DNA from: Actinomycetes bacterium
Lineage (GTDB): Bacteria > Actinomycetota > Acidimicrobiia > Acidimicrobiales > Acidimicrobilacustridaceae
Assembly (NCBI GenBank): GCA_029782025.1
Contig: JAKOVR010000118.1
Coordinates: 1 to 58,432 of the forward strand
Reading direction: 5' to 3'
DNA: 58,432 bases
Below are positions 35,900 to 44,328 of this stretch, piece by piece. The position numbers and the translations under genes are program-made. The first letter of the stretch is position 1; each line of letters opens with the position of its first letter. The notes beneath the pieces were generated by a model. The model did no database searches. It saw nothing but the letters and a program-made list of their open reading frames with translations, and was not told where the DNA came from.

Positions 35900-36973
35900 T
35901 CAGCCGGGGGAGGCCCAGGCCAGGAGGTCGTCGGCCGGCCAGGTGTTCACGATCCGGGCCGGGTCGATGCCGTGGACGGCGGCCTTGTCGCAGCCGTAGG
36001 CCTGCCATTCGAGTTGGCCCGGGGCATGGGCGTCGGTGTCGATGGCGACCCGGCAGCCGATCCGGAGCGCCAGGTCCAGCAGGTCGTCGGGCGGGTCCTG
36101 GCGCTCGGGGCGGCAGTTGATCTCGACCGCGGTGCCGGTCTGGGCGCAGGCCGTGAAGACCAGCTCGGCGTCGAAGGTCGAGGGCGCCCGCACCGGCTCG
36201 CGGTCCGATGCCGGCTGCACACCGTCGGAGGACAGCTTGCGCCCGGTGCAGTGCCCGAGGATCGCCACCTTCGGGTGGGTCACGGCCCGCACCATGCGGG
36301 TGGTCATGGTGACCCGGTCCATCGCCAGCTTGCGGTGGACGCTGGCGACGACCACGTCGAGCCGGTCGAGCAGGTCGTCGTCGAGGTCGAGGGTGCCGTC
36401 GTCGAGGATGTCGACTTCCATCCCGGTGAGGATCCGGAACGGGGCCAGCTCGGCGTTGAGGGCGGCGATCTCGTCGAGCTGGGCCAGGAGCCGTTCCCGG
36501 TTCAGCCCGTGGGCGATGGTGAGGCGGGGGGAGTGGTCGGTCAGCACCAGGTACTCGTGGCCGAGGGCCAGGGCGGTGGTGGCCATGTCGGCGATCGACG
36601 CGCCGCCGTCGCTCCACGTGGAGTGGCAGTGGCAGTCGCCCCGGAGGGCCCGGCGCAGCACCGCGCCGGCGTCGGTGGCCGGCGCCACGACCGCGGCCTC
36701 GAGGTCGGCGAGGTAGGCCGGGAGCCGACCCTCCACCGCTTCGACGATCACCTTGGCCGACGACTTGCCGATCCCGGGCAGGTCCTCGAGGGACCGTGCC
36801 CTGGCCCGCCGGGCCAGCTCGTCGGCCGGGAGCTCGGCCACGACGGCCGCGGCGCGGGTGAAGGCCTTCACCTTCGTGGTGGGTGCGAGCGACCGGTCGA
36901 GCAGGTAGCAGATGCGCTCGAAGGCGGCCACGGGATCGACGGGCGGCTCCAGCGGGCGGGGCTGCACGGCCAT
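35900..36973 (-). CDS. PHP-domain phosphoesterase with helix-hairpin-helix N-terminus (PolX-like, no polymerase)
   Basis: 357 residues. The N-terminal ~95 residues resemble the helix-hairpin-helix region of family X polymerases (LEDLPGIGKSSAKVIVEAV), but the nucleotidyltransferase palm is absent. The PHP domain starts at DCHCHSTWSDG with metal ligands HxH, then LVLTDHS, LTGMEVDI, ASVHRK, LGHC and DTDAH. The likely activity is metal-dependent phosphoester hydrolysis, perhaps linked to DNA repair. The ATG at 36973 is preceded by TAGGGT and 6 nt. It is divergent from ychF. Confidence 0.9.
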   Translation of the reverse strand: MAVQPRPLEPPVDPVAAFERICYLLDRSLAPTTKVKAFTRAAAVVAELPADELARRARARSLEDLPGIGKSSAKVIVEAVEGRLPAYLADLEAAVVAPATDAGAVLRRALRGDCHCHSTWSDGGASIADMATTALALGHEYLVLTDHSPRLTIAHGLNRERLLAQLDEIAALNAELAPFRILTGMEVDILDDGTLDLDDDLLDRLDVVVASVHRKLAMDRVTMTTRMVRAVTHPKVAILGHCTGRKLSSDGVQPASDREPVRAPSTFDAELVFTACAQTGTAVEINCRPERQDPPDDLLDLALRIGCRVAIDTDAHAPGQLEWQAYGCDKAAVHGIDPARIVNTWPADDLLAWASPG

Positions 36974-37018
36974 GGTCCGACCCTACCGGTCGATGGAGGC
37001 GGGGGGCAGGGCGGCCAG

Positions 37019-37024
37019 TAGGGT
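37019..37024 (+). promoter_or_regulatory. -10 box of a leaderless ychF transcript
   Basis: TAGGGT, then 7 nt, then the ATG at 37032. The divergent PHP gene has the same hexamer on the other strand (36980-36985) 6 nt before its ATG, so both genes seem to start at or next to the first transcribed base. Confidence 0.65.
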
Positions 37025-37031
37025 GCGGTCG

Positions 37032-38111
37032 ATGGAACGCTTCGGGTTCGTCGGCCTGCCCAACGCCGGCAAGTCCTCCCTCTACAACGCCCTGGCCGGT
37101 GGCGGCGCGCTGGCCGCGCCCTACGCCTTCGCCACCAAGGACCCCAACGTGGGCGTGGCCAAGGTGCCCGACGACCGCCTCGACCGGCTGGCCGCCATGT
37201 CGAACTCGCGCAACGTGGTCCACGCCGCGGTGCAGTTCACCGACATCGGCGGCCTGGTGGAGGGGGCGAGCCAAGGTGAGGGGCTGGGCAACCGGTTCTT
37301 GGCCAACATCCGCGAGGCCGATGCCGTGGTGTTCGTGCTCCGGGCCTTCGAGGACGACGACGTGCCCGGCCCGGCGGACCCGCTGGAGCACCTCCGCGTG
37401 GTGGAGACCGAGCTGGCGCTGGCCGACCTCGAGGCGGTCGAGAAGCACGTCGAGAAGAAGAAGAAGGTGGCCAAGCTCGACCGGAGCCAGGCCGACGAGG
37501 CCGCGGCGCTGGAGGCGGCCTACGCCGTGCTGGCCGAGGGCACGCCGATCTACCGGAGCGAGCTGGCCGAAGACCAGCGGGAGCTGCTCCAGCCGTGGTT
37601 CCTGCTGACCAACAAGCCGGTGCTCGCCGTGGTCAACGTCGGCGAGACCGACATCGAGCGCATCCCCGAGAAGATCGCCGCGGTCGAGGCCGAGTTCGCC
37701 GGGAAGGGGGAGGTGATCGGCATGTGCGTCCAGCTCGAGGCCGAGGCCGCCCTGCTCACCGATCCCGAGGAGCGGGCCGAGCTGCTGGAGGGCTACGGGC
37801 TGGGCGAGGGCGCCCTCACCACCTTCATCCGCAGCGCCTACCACCTGCTCGGCCTCCGCACCTTCTTCACCACGGGGGAGAAGGAGTCGCGGGCCTGGAC
37901 CTTCCGGGCGGGCTGGAAGGCCCCGCAGTGCGCCGGCGTGATCCACTCCGACTTCGAGCGAGGCTTCATCCGGGCCGAGGTGATCCACTGGGACGACCTG
38001 CTCGAGGTCGGGTCCTGGGCCAAGGCCCGGGAGTCGGGCAAGCTGCGGGTCGAGGGCAAGGAGTACGTCGTGGCCGACGGCGACGTGCTCGAGATCCGAT
38101 TCAACGTCTGA
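37032..38111 (+). CDS. ychF: Ribosome-associated ATPase YchF
   Basis: 359 residues, normal length. The P-loop is GLPNAGKSS (residues 7-15), G2/G3 regions contain FTDIGGLVEGAS, and the NxxE-type specificity motif (VNVGETDIE) is the variant that makes YchF prefer ATP over GTP. A coiled-coil insertion (~130-170) and a C-terminal TGS domain (FFTTGEKESRAWTFRAGWKA, continuing to a GDVLEIRFNV end) complete the family build. It binds ribosomes and acts in translation and stress control. Confidence 0.97.
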   Translation: MERFGFVGLPNAGKSSLYNALAGGGALAAPYAFATKDPNVGVAKVPDDRLDRLAAMSNSRNVVHAAVQFTDIGGLVEGASQGEGLGNRFLANIREADAVVFVLRAFEDDDVPGPADPLEHLRVVETELALADLEAVEKHVEKKKKVAKLDRSQADEAAALEAAYAVLAEGTPIYRSELAEDQRELLQPWFLLTNKPVLAVVNVGETDIERIPEKIAAVEAEFAGKGEVIGMCVQLEAEAALLTDPEERAELLEGYGLGEGALTTFIRSAYHLLGLRTFFTTGEKESRAWTFRAGWKAPQCAGVIHSDFERGFIRAEVIHWDDLLEVGSWAKARESGKLRVEGKEYVVADGDVLEIRFNV

Positions 38112-38172
38112 CGGCGGGACCGGAGCCCGGGGTGCAGCACCGAGCCGGAACGCAGGGGAGGGGACGGTAGCG

Positions 38173-38559
38173 GTGGCGTGGCTCGTGCGCGACGGCCGGG
38201 TGCTGGCCTCACTGGAGATCGCCGGGTCCCGGCGGGCGCGGATGCGCGGCCTGCTCGGCCGGTCCGGGCTCGACGGCGCGCTCCTGTTGCGCCCGGCCGC
38301 CAGCGTCCACACCGTCGGCATGCGCTTCGCCATCGACGTCGCCTTCGTCGACCGCGACCTGCGGGTCCTGGCCGTCAAGACGCTGGTGCCCAACCGGGTC
38401 ACCGTGCCGGTGCGTCGGGCCCGGGCCGTGATCGAGGCCGAAGCCGGGACGATGGCGAGCTGGGAGCTCCGCCCGGGCGACGTGCTCGAGATCCGCGGCG
38501 ACGAGAGCGGCGGCGACCGGCCCGATGGACCCGTCGACCCCGGGGACGACGATGCCTGA
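38173..38559 (+). CDS. DUF192 family protein
   Basis: 128 residues, GTG start at 38173 behind a GGGAGGGG site. Typical DUF192 features are RRARMRGLLGRSGLDGALLL and the central VHTVGMRFAIDVAFVD, followed by VLEIRGD. No signal peptide is visible, so it appears cytoplasmic, unlike many members. The fold is known but the function is not. The next gene, rsmI, begins inside its last codons. Confidence 0.87.
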   Translation: MAWLVRDGRVLASLEIAGSRRARMRGLLGRSGLDGALLLRPAASVHTVGMRFAIDVAFVDRDLRVLAVKTLVPNRVTVPVRRARAVIEAEAGTMASWELRPGDVLEIRGDESGGDRPDGPVDPGDDDA

Positions 38560-39391
38560 TCCCGGGTCCCTCGGCCGGCTCGTGCTCGTCGGCACGCCGA
38601 TCGGTGCGCTCGACGAGCTGCCCGAGCGGGCCCGGGCGGCCCTGGCCGCGGCCGACGTCCTGGCCTGTGAGGACACCCGCAAGCTGCGGTGGCTGCTCCG
38701 CGAGATCGGCGTGCCCGTGCCGCCCACGCTGGTCGTCGTCAACGACCACACCGAGGAGGGGGCGGCGACGGCGCTGGTGGCCCACGTCGCTGCCGGCCGC
38801 ACCGTCGCCGTGGTGAGCGACGCCGGCATGCCCGGCGTGGCCGATCCCGGGGCCCGGGTGGTGCGGGCAGCCATCGACGCCGGGGTGGCCGTGGATGTCG
38901 TCAACGGGCCCTCGGCCTTCGTCCACGCCCTCCTCGTCAGCGGGCTGCCGATGGGCCGCTTCGCCTTCGAGGGCTTCCTGCCCCGGTCCGGCGGCGGGCG
39001 CCGCGCCCGGCTCGACGAGGTGGCGGCCGAGCCCCGCACCTCGGTGCTCTACGAGGCCCCTCACCGGGTGGCCGCCCTCGTGGCCGACCTGGCCGCCCGG
39101 TGTGGCCCCGACCGTCCGGTCGCGCTGTGCCGTGAGCTGACCAAGACCCACGAGGAGGTGTGGCGGGGCCCGCTCGGCGAGGCCGTCGCCCACCTCGACG
39201 CCCACCCGCCCCGGGGCGAGTTCGTCGTGGTGCTCGGGGGCGCGCCGGTCGGGCCGGGGCCCTCCGACGAGGAGCTCGCCGCTGCCGTGGCCGAGCGCGT
39301 CGCCGCCGGCTCGTCGCGCCGCGATGCCGCGGCCGACGTCGCCGCCCGCTTCGGCGTCCCCCGCAACCGCGTCTACGGCCTCCCGGGCTGA
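38552..39391 (+). CDS. rsmI: 16S rRNA (cytidine1402-2'-O)-methyltransferase
   Basis: 279 residues from the ATG at 38552, which overlaps the DUF192 stop by 8 bp; an ATG at 38525 is possible. Family motifs are LVLVGTPIGALDELP, DVLACEDTRKLRWLL, VVNDHTEEG, VVSDAGMPGVADPG and VLYEAPHRV, followed by CRELTKTHEEVWRG. RsmI uses S-adenosylmethionine to methylate the ribose of C1402 in the decoding centre. A strong hairpin 2 nt after the stop probably ends the transcript. Confidence 0.96.
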   Translation: MPDPGSLGRLVLVGTPIGALDELPERARAALAAADVLACEDTRKLRWLLREIGVPVPPTLVVVNDHTEEGAATALVAHVAAGRTVAVVSDAGMPGVADPGARVVRAAIDAGVAVDVVNGPSAFVHALLVSGLPMGRFAFEGFLPRSGGGRRARLDEVAAEPRTSVLYEAPHRVAALVADLAARCGPDRPVALCRELTKTHEEVWRGPLGEAVAHLDAHPPRGEFVVVLGGAPVGPGPSDEELAAAVAERVAAGSSRRDAAADVAARFGVPRNRVYGLPG

Positions 39392-39393
39392 AC

Positions 39394-39442
39394 CCCTTGG
39401 GTGCGTAAGGGTGCGCTATGCGCGCCCTTACGCACCCAAGGG
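39394..39442. repeat. Palindromic hairpin repeat, copy D (intact reference copy)
   Basis: A 23-bp stem (left 39394-39416, right 39420-39442) with TAT loop and a single G.T-type mismatch, beginning 2 nt after the rsmI stop. This is the uninterrupted form of copy A. Position after a stop codon suggests a transcription terminator or mRNA 3'-end stabiliser, although no T-run follows. Confidence 0.93.
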
Positions 39443-39471
39443 ATCCGGGCTGGGCCGCTACCCTGGCCGAG

Positions 39472-39873
39472 GTGTCGTTCCCCGAGCCGGTCCCCGAGTA
39501 CGACGTCGTCCACGACGATCTCCCCGGCTTCGCGGGCTGGGACCTGCCCGGCGAGCCCTTCGGCTTCCTCCCCGGCGCGGCCGCCCTCGCCGACCCCCTC
39601 TTGGACGACGGGGCCCCGGTCGCCGAGCCGGGCACCCCGGGCGACGAGGCGCTCAGCCGGGCGGCGCGGGTCCGGCGGGCCGGCGCCACGGCGGCGGTGT
39701 TCACCGCCCTGGCCATGGCCTACAAGGAGGTGTTCGAGCCGGAGCGGGAACAGGAGGTGGTGGTCGAGGTCGACGCCGCCGAGCCCAACGACCTCCAGCC
39801 GGTCACCTTCATCATGGTGCCGGGCAACCCGCGGGCGAGCCGCGTGGTCATCCGGCGCTGGCTGTTCCCGTAG
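39472..39873 (+). CDS. Hypothetical acidic protein
   Basis: 133 residues from the GTG at 39472. TACCCT and 7 nt precede it, and an upstream ATG lies inside the hairpin repeat, so the shorter frame was chosen. The N-terminal half is acidic and Pro-rich (PEPVPEYDVVHDDLPGFAGW), the middle has an Arg/Ala helix (SRAARVRRAGATAAVFTALA) and the C-terminus is beta-like. No motif or membrane segment was recognised. It converges on the PQQ-like propeller gene. Confidence 0.65.
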   Translation: MSFPEPVPEYDVVHDDLPGFAGWDLPGEPFGFLPGAAALADPLLDDGAPVAEPGTPGDEALSRAARVRRAGATAAVFTALAMAYKEVFEPEREQEVVVEVDAAEPNDLQPVTFIMVPGNPRASRVVIRRWLFP

Positions 39874-39884
39874 CGGGCACCCGC

Positions 39885-41636
39885 TCAGGGCACCGAGGCG
39901 ACCTGCTTGCCGTCGGTCGACTCGACCACGAGCACCTTCTCGTTGACGACCACCACGCACTTGGTGCCGAACCAGCCCACCGGCACGGCCTCGTTGACCC
40001 CGGTGACCTTGCCCAGGGTGAGGGCGGGGTTGCTGCCGGCGGCCACGCCGCTGGCCGGGTCGAGCGCCTCGGCCGTGACGGTCACCGACGACTGGGCGTC
40101 GGACGTGATCACCAGCGTGCGCACCTTGCCGTCGGCCAGGCCGGTGGTGACCTTCACCTCGTTGCTGGAGAGGATGTCGCCGGCGCCGCGGTTGCTGCCG
40201 TCCATCGGCTCGGCCTCGCCGAAGCTCTTCTCCCACGCCTTCGTGCCGGTGGCGAGGTCGATGCCCCACACCGCCAGCTTGCGGGTGCCCCGCTGGTTCT
40301 GGGCGTAGACGATGGCCTTCCCGGCGATCGCCCCGACCGGCTGGAGCTGGTAGTCGGCGTCGGCCGAGATCTGCTTCCAGGCGCCGGTGGTGAGGTCGAG
40401 GGCGGCGAGCCCGTTCTGGCTCGACGACTCTGAGACGAGCAGCTGCCCCTCGCCGAAGGCGGTGTCGATCCCGCTGCTGAAGTTCAGCTTCGCCACCGGC
40501 GTGTTCCACACCGGCGCCGCCGGGTTGGCCAGCTCGTAGCGGGCGAAGCACCCCTCGAACACCCCGGTGCCCACGATGACGGCGGGAGCGAACGGGACGG
40601 CGATCACCGGCGAGTCGTAGCGGAAGTCGTCGGCGCTCGGACCGCTGCCCTTGCAGGTGGGGGCGATCTTGCCCTTCTCGGCCCCGTCGGCCCCGTTGAC
40701 CAGCGAGATGTCGTACTTGCCCTTCTCGCCGTCGACCACCACCACGGTGTCGCCGACCACCACGGTGCGGGCGCTGGTGTCCTTCAGCTTCCGGCTCCAC
40801 GCCGGCTTGCCGCTGGCCGCGTCGATGGCCTGGAGCTGGCCGTCGGCGGTGCGGGCGAAGACGCGGTCGCCGCTCACGGCCAGGCAGGTGGTGCGGCTGC
40901 AGTTGGTGCTGAGCTTGTCGGGGAGGGGGGCGGCCCACACGTCGGAGCCGTCGGCCAGCTTGATGGCCCGCACCTTCGACTTGTCGTCGAGGTAGGCGTT
41001 GGCCCCGTCGATCACCAGCTTGGTGTTGCTGTTGGCGTCGTCGAGGGGCTTGGACTGCCACGCGATCTTCTTGCCCGCCGTGTCGATGCGCACCAGCACG
41101 GTCTGGGACTTCTTGGCCGACTGGTCGTAGTAGCGGCTGAGCACGAGGACGTTGGGCGCCGCCGTGGGCTCGCCCGGCAGGATGGCCGACACCCCGACGG
41201 TGGGGTCGAGGTTGACGCCGTTGGACCCGCTCACGCCGCCGAGCCCGCCGCTGGAGGTGGTGAAGCCGGGCAGGCCGTCCTTGAAGGCCAGCCAGAGCGG
41301 GATCCCCACCGCGGCGATCACGACCACGGTGATGAACAGGCCGAGGAACAGGCTCCACTTGGCCGTCTTCACGCCGGCGTTGAGCATGGCGTCGATGGCC
41401 TCGGAGCTCGGGCCGGGGAAGCTGCCCATGACCGGCGGGACGTTGCCGAAGGTCATCGGCTGGTTGCCGAAGACGATCGTGAACCCCTGGGGCTGGGACG
41501 CCTCGCGCTGCACGTGGTAGACGGCCTGGCAGTACTGGCAGATCTGGGTGCCCTCGGCGGTGGGCGGCGGGAGCTTGGCTCCGCAGTTCTGGCACTCCCA
41601 ACTGGTGGGGGCGCCGGCGCTCGGGTTGAAGGCCAT
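39885..41636 (-). CDS. Zinc-ribbon, single-TM protein with PQQ-like beta-propeller
   Basis: 583 residues from the ATG at 41636, behind a GAGGAA site. The N-terminal zinc ribbon is CQNCGAKL...CQYCQAVYHV. One TM segment follows (about residues 95-117, SLFLGLFITVVVIAAVGIPL). The exported part is built from PQQ-like blades (GKKIAWQSKPL, LQAIDAASGKPAWSRKL, GLAALDLTTGAWKQI, WGIDLATGTKAWEKSF). The layout resembles a membrane-tethered BamB-like scaffold, with cytoplasmic ribbon and outside propeller. No catalytic site is evident. It is divergent from metG across 205 bp. Confidence 0.82.
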   Translation of the reverse strand: MAFNPSAGAPTSWECQNCGAKLPPPTAEGTQICQYCQAVYHVQREASQPQGFTIVFGNQPMTFGNVPPVMGSFPGPSSEAIDAMLNAGVKTAKWSLFLGLFITVVVIAAVGIPLWLAFKDGLPGFTTSSGGLGGVSGSNGVNLDPTVGVSAILPGEPTAAPNVLVLSRYYDQSAKKSQTVLVRIDTAGKKIAWQSKPLDDANSNTKLVIDGANAYLDDKSKVRAIKLADGSDVWAAPLPDKLSTNCSRTTCLAVSGDRVFARTADGQLQAIDAASGKPAWSRKLKDTSARTVVVGDTVVVVDGEKGKYDISLVNGADGAEKGKIAPTCKGSGPSADDFRYDSPVIAVPFAPAVIVGTGVFEGCFARYELANPAAPVWNTPVAKLNFSSGIDTAFGEGQLLVSESSSQNGLAALDLTTGAWKQISADADYQLQPVGAIAGKAIVYAQNQRGTRKLAVWGIDLATGTKAWEKSFGEAEPMDGSNRGAGDILSSNEVKVTTGLADGKVRTLVITSDAQSSVTVTAEALDPASGVAAGSNPALTLGKVTGVNEAVPVGWFGTKCVVVVNEKVLVVESTDGKQVASVP

Positions 41637-41712
41637 GGTGGTCGGTTCCTCGTGGGTGCTGGCCGGGGGTCTCCCGCACGGTAGTTGTACGCCGCACCGG
41701 CCTCGTACCGCT

Positions 41713-41729
41713 TGAGTAGGCACTACTCA
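41713..41729. promoter_or_regulatory. 17-bp perfect palindrome in the divergent region before metG
   Basis: TGAGTAG-GCA-CTACTCA is perfectly symmetric, with a further half-site CTGAGTA at 41754-41760. It lies 77 bp upstream of the propeller gene and 113 bp upstream of metG. The AT-rich symmetric site in GC-rich DNA looks like a regulator binding site; the protein is unknown. Confidence 0.6.
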
Positions 41730-41841
41730 TTCCGGGCCGGGCGGGCACCGTTCCTGAGTAACCAGCGCCGCGGCGCTTACGCGCCGGCCCGGCCGGGAAC
41801 CGCTGCGGGGCGGCCGAGGGCCGGCCGGTAGTGTGCGACCG

Positions 41842-43374
41842 ATGAGCGACCAGCCCGAGCCGCCGCGCTTCTACGTGACGACGCCGATCTACTACGTGAA
41901 CGACGTGCCCCACATCGGCCACGCCTACACCACGGTGATCGCCGATGCCCTGGCCCGGTGGCACCGCCTGCTCGGCCACGACACCTGGTTCCTCACCGGC
42001 ACCGACGAGCACGGCCTGAAGGTGCAGCGGGCGGCCGAGGAGCGGGGGATCGAGCCGCTGGCCCACGCCGATGCCACCAGCGCCCGGTTCCGGGAGGCCT
42101 GGGCCCTGCTCGACATCACCTACGACGACTTCATCCGCACCACCGAGCCCCGCCACCGAGCCGCTGTGCAGACGCTCCTCGAGCGCATCCGGGCCAACGG
42201 CCACATCTACGAGGCCACCTACGCCGGGCTCTACTGCGTGGCCTGCGAGGCCTACTACAACGAGGCCGACCTGGTCGACGGCGAGCAGTGCCCGATCCAC
42301 CTGCGGCCGGTGGAGCACCTCGAGGAGGACAACTGGTTCTTCCGGTTGTCGGCGTTCGAGCAGCCCCTGCTCGACTGGTACGAGGCCCACCCCGACGCCG
42401 TGCAGCCGGCGGGCAAGCGCAACGAGGCCCTGGGGTTGATCCGCCAGGGCCTCGAGGACATCTCGATCAGCCGACGCGCCCTCACGTGGGGCATCCCGGT
42501 GCCGTGGGACCCCGACCAGGTCTTCTACGTCTGGTACGACGCCCTCACCAACTACATCACCGCCATCGGGTACGGCGAGGACGAGGAGCGCTTCGGCCGG
42601 TGGTGGCCGGCGGTCCACCACCTCATCGGCAAGGACATCCTCCGGTTCCACTGCGTGTACTGGCCCGCCATGCTGCTGGCGGCGGGGATCGAACCGCCGC
42701 ACCGGATCCACGTCCACGGCTACCTGCTCGTGGGTGGCGAGAAGATGAGCAAGACCCGGCTCAACCAGATCTTCCCCGCCGACCTGGTCGAGGACTTCGG
42801 TGTCGACGGGTTCCGGTACCACTTCCTCCGCGACCAGCCCGTCGGTCCCGACGGGGACTTCTCCTACGAGGGGATGGTCGCCCGCTACAACGCCGACCTG
42901 GCCAACAACCTCGGCAACCTGCTCTCGCGCGTCGCCACGGTGGTGGCCAAGAAGTGCGGCGGGATCGGCCCCGCCCCCCGCCCCGACAGCCCGCTGGCCG
43001 CCGTCGCCGCCGACGCACTGGCCGAGACGGCGGCGGCCTGGGACGCGGTGCAGCCCAGCCGCGCCCTGGACGCCACCTGGCGCCTGATCCGCGAGGCCAA
43101 CGCCCACCTGGAGGCCCACGAGCCTTGGAAGATGGACCCGGGCCCGGCGGTGGAGGCGGTGCTCGGCGACGCCCTCGAGGTGCTGCGGATCGTGGCCATC
43201 CTGGCCAGCCCGGCCCTCACCCGGGCCGCCCCCGAGGTCTGGACCCGCATCGGCCTCCCGGGCAGCCCCACCGAGCAGCGCCTCCCCGATGCCGCGGCGT
43301 GGGGCGGGTACCCGGGCGGCCTGCCCGTCGAGAAGGGCGCGCCGCTGTTCCCTCGTCGCGCCGCCGACGGCTGA
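41842..43374 (+). CDS. metG: Methionyl-tRNA synthetase
   Basis: 510 residues. The class I signatures are HIGH as PHIGHAY (~25) and KMSKS as GEKMSKTR (~302). The connective peptide has zinc-type cysteines in YCVACEAYY and EQCPIH. The anticodon-binding helical domain is present, but there is no C-terminal tRNA-binding extension. It charges initiator and elongator tRNA with methionine. The ATG at 41842 follows TAGTGT and 7 nt. tatD follows 16 nt downstream, starting an rRNA/tRNA-maintenance cluster. Confidence 0.97.
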   Translation: MSDQPEPPRFYVTTPIYYVNDVPHIGHAYTTVIADALARWHRLLGHDTWFLTGTDEHGLKVQRAAEERGIEPLAHADATSARFREAWALLDITYDDFIRTTEPRHRAAVQTLLERIRANGHIYEATYAGLYCVACEAYYNEADLVDGEQCPIHLRPVEHLEEDNWFFRLSAFEQPLLDWYEAHPDAVQPAGKRNEALGLIRQGLEDISISRRALTWGIPVPWDPDQVFYVWYDALTNYITAIGYGEDEERFGRWWPAVHHLIGKDILRFHCVYWPAMLLAAGIEPPHRIHVHGYLLVGGEKMSKTRLNQIFPADLVEDFGVDGFRYHFLRDQPVGPDGDFSYEGMVARYNADLANNLGNLLSRVATVVAKKCGGIGPAPRPDSPLAAVAADALAETAAAWDAVQPSRALDATWRLIREANAHLEAHEPWKMDPGPAVEAVLGDALEVLRIVAILASPALTRAAPEVWTRIGLPGSPTEQRLPDAAAWGGYPGGLPVEKGAPLFPRRAADG

Positions 43375-43390
43375 GGGCGGGGAGGTGTCC

Positions 43391-44188
43391 GTGCCGGCCC
43401 GCTGGACCGACAACCACTGCCACCTGCCGGCCGACCTCGACGCCGCCCGCGCCCTGGTCGAGGCGGCGCGGGCGGCCGGGGTCGAGCGGTTCGTCGACGT
43501 GGGCTGCGACGTGGCCCAGTCCCGGGAGGCCGCCGCCCGCGCCGCCGCCATCGCGGGGGTCTCGGCCTCGGTGGGCATCCATCCCCACGACGCCCGCACG
43601 GCCTACCGGACCGACGCCGCCGGCGAACCCGTCGGCCCGCCCGATCTCGCCCCGATCGAGGCCCTGCTCGGGCGGCCCGGGGTGGTCGCCGTCGGCGAGG
43701 CGGGCCTCGACTACCACTACGACCACTCGCCCCGGCCCCAGCAGCGGGAGGTGTTCGCCGCCCACATCCGGGTGGCCCACCGTCACGACCTGCCGCTGGT
43801 CATCCACACCCGCGAGGCGTGGGCCGACACGTTCGCCATCCTCGACGACGAGGGGGTGCCCCGCCGGGCCGTGCTCCACTGCTTCACCGGGGGGCCCCAT
43901 GAGGCCGAGGCGGCGCTGGCCCGTGGCCTTCACCTGAGCTTCAGCGGGATCGTCACGTTCCCGTCGGCGCCCGAGGTCCGGGAGGCGGCGCGGCTGTGCC
44001 CGGACGACCGGTTCATGGTGGAGACCGACGCGCCCTACCTCGCGCCGGTCCCGTTCCGGGGCCAGAAGAACCGGCCAGAGTTGGTGACCCACGTCGGTGC
44101 CGCCGTCGCCGAGGCCCGCGACCGGCCCGTGGAGGATGTGGCCGCCGTCACATGGGCGACGGCCAGCCGGTTCTACGGCCTCGACTGA
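43391..44188 (+). CDS. TatD-family metal-dependent deoxyribonuclease
   Basis: 265 residues from the GTG at 43391; GGGGAGG (43378-43385) is well spaced for it, whereas the GTG at 43385 would overlap the ribosome site. Metal ligands are in TDNHCHLPAD (HxH), VGEAGLDYHYDHS (Glu), LVIHTREAWADT (His), VLHCFTGG (His) and METDAPYLAP (Asp). TatD enzymes are Mg-dependent 3'-5' exonucleases. The order metG-tatD-rpf-rsmA-ispE is common in Actinomycetota. Confidence 0.94.
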   Translation: MPARWTDNHCHLPADLDAARALVEAARAAGVERFVDVGCDVAQSREAAARAAAIAGVSASVGIHPHDARTAYRTDAAGEPVGPPDLAPIEALLGRPGVVAVGEAGLDYHYDHSPRPQQREVFAAHIRVAHRHDLPLVIHTREAWADTFAILDDEGVPRRAVLHCFTGGPHEAEAALARGLHLSFSGIVTFPSAPEVREAARLCPDDRFMVETDAPYLAPVPFRGQKNRPELVTHVGAAVAEARDRPVEDVAAVTWATASRFYGLD

Positions 44189-44281
44189 CCAGAGCCGCGC
44201 CATCGGGGGCGAGCGGCACGGGCCCGGCGCCGGCGTGTATGGGGGATCGCGCGTCCGTTCGATGACGTTCGTGACTGGCGC

Positions 44282-44320
44282 GTTGCGAAAGTTGCGAAAG
44301 GGTTACGACCTCCCTACGGT
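44282..44320 (+). promoter_or_regulatory. Promoter of the Rpf-like gene with tandem 9-bp direct repeat
   Basis: GTTGCGAAA occurs twice in direct succession (44282-44290, 44291-44299). TTGCGA (44292-44297), a 17-bp spacer and TACGGT (44315-44320) form a promoter 8 nt before the GTG at 44329, so the mRNA appears leaderless. The direct repeat may bind an activator at the -35. Confidence 0.6.
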
Positions 44321-44328
44321 GTCGGGCC

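Noticed and set aside
15833..39442. Short frames beginning MRALTHP inside the hairpin repeats
   Set aside because: The repeated N-terminus arises only because the palindrome contains ATGCGCGCCC; the frames do not continue into conserved protein, and the neighbouring gene at 39472 has a better start.
39373..43599. 1408-codon minus-strand frame across the propeller gene region and metG
   Set aside because: It runs antisense to metG and out of frame with the propeller gene; its composition is typical of GC-rich shadow frames.
44189..44328. Possible c-di-AMP (ydaO-type) riboswitch before the Rpf-like gene
   Set aside because: Such riboswitches precede many rpf genes, but the region is short, lacks the conserved core and has a promoter giving a leaderless transcript.
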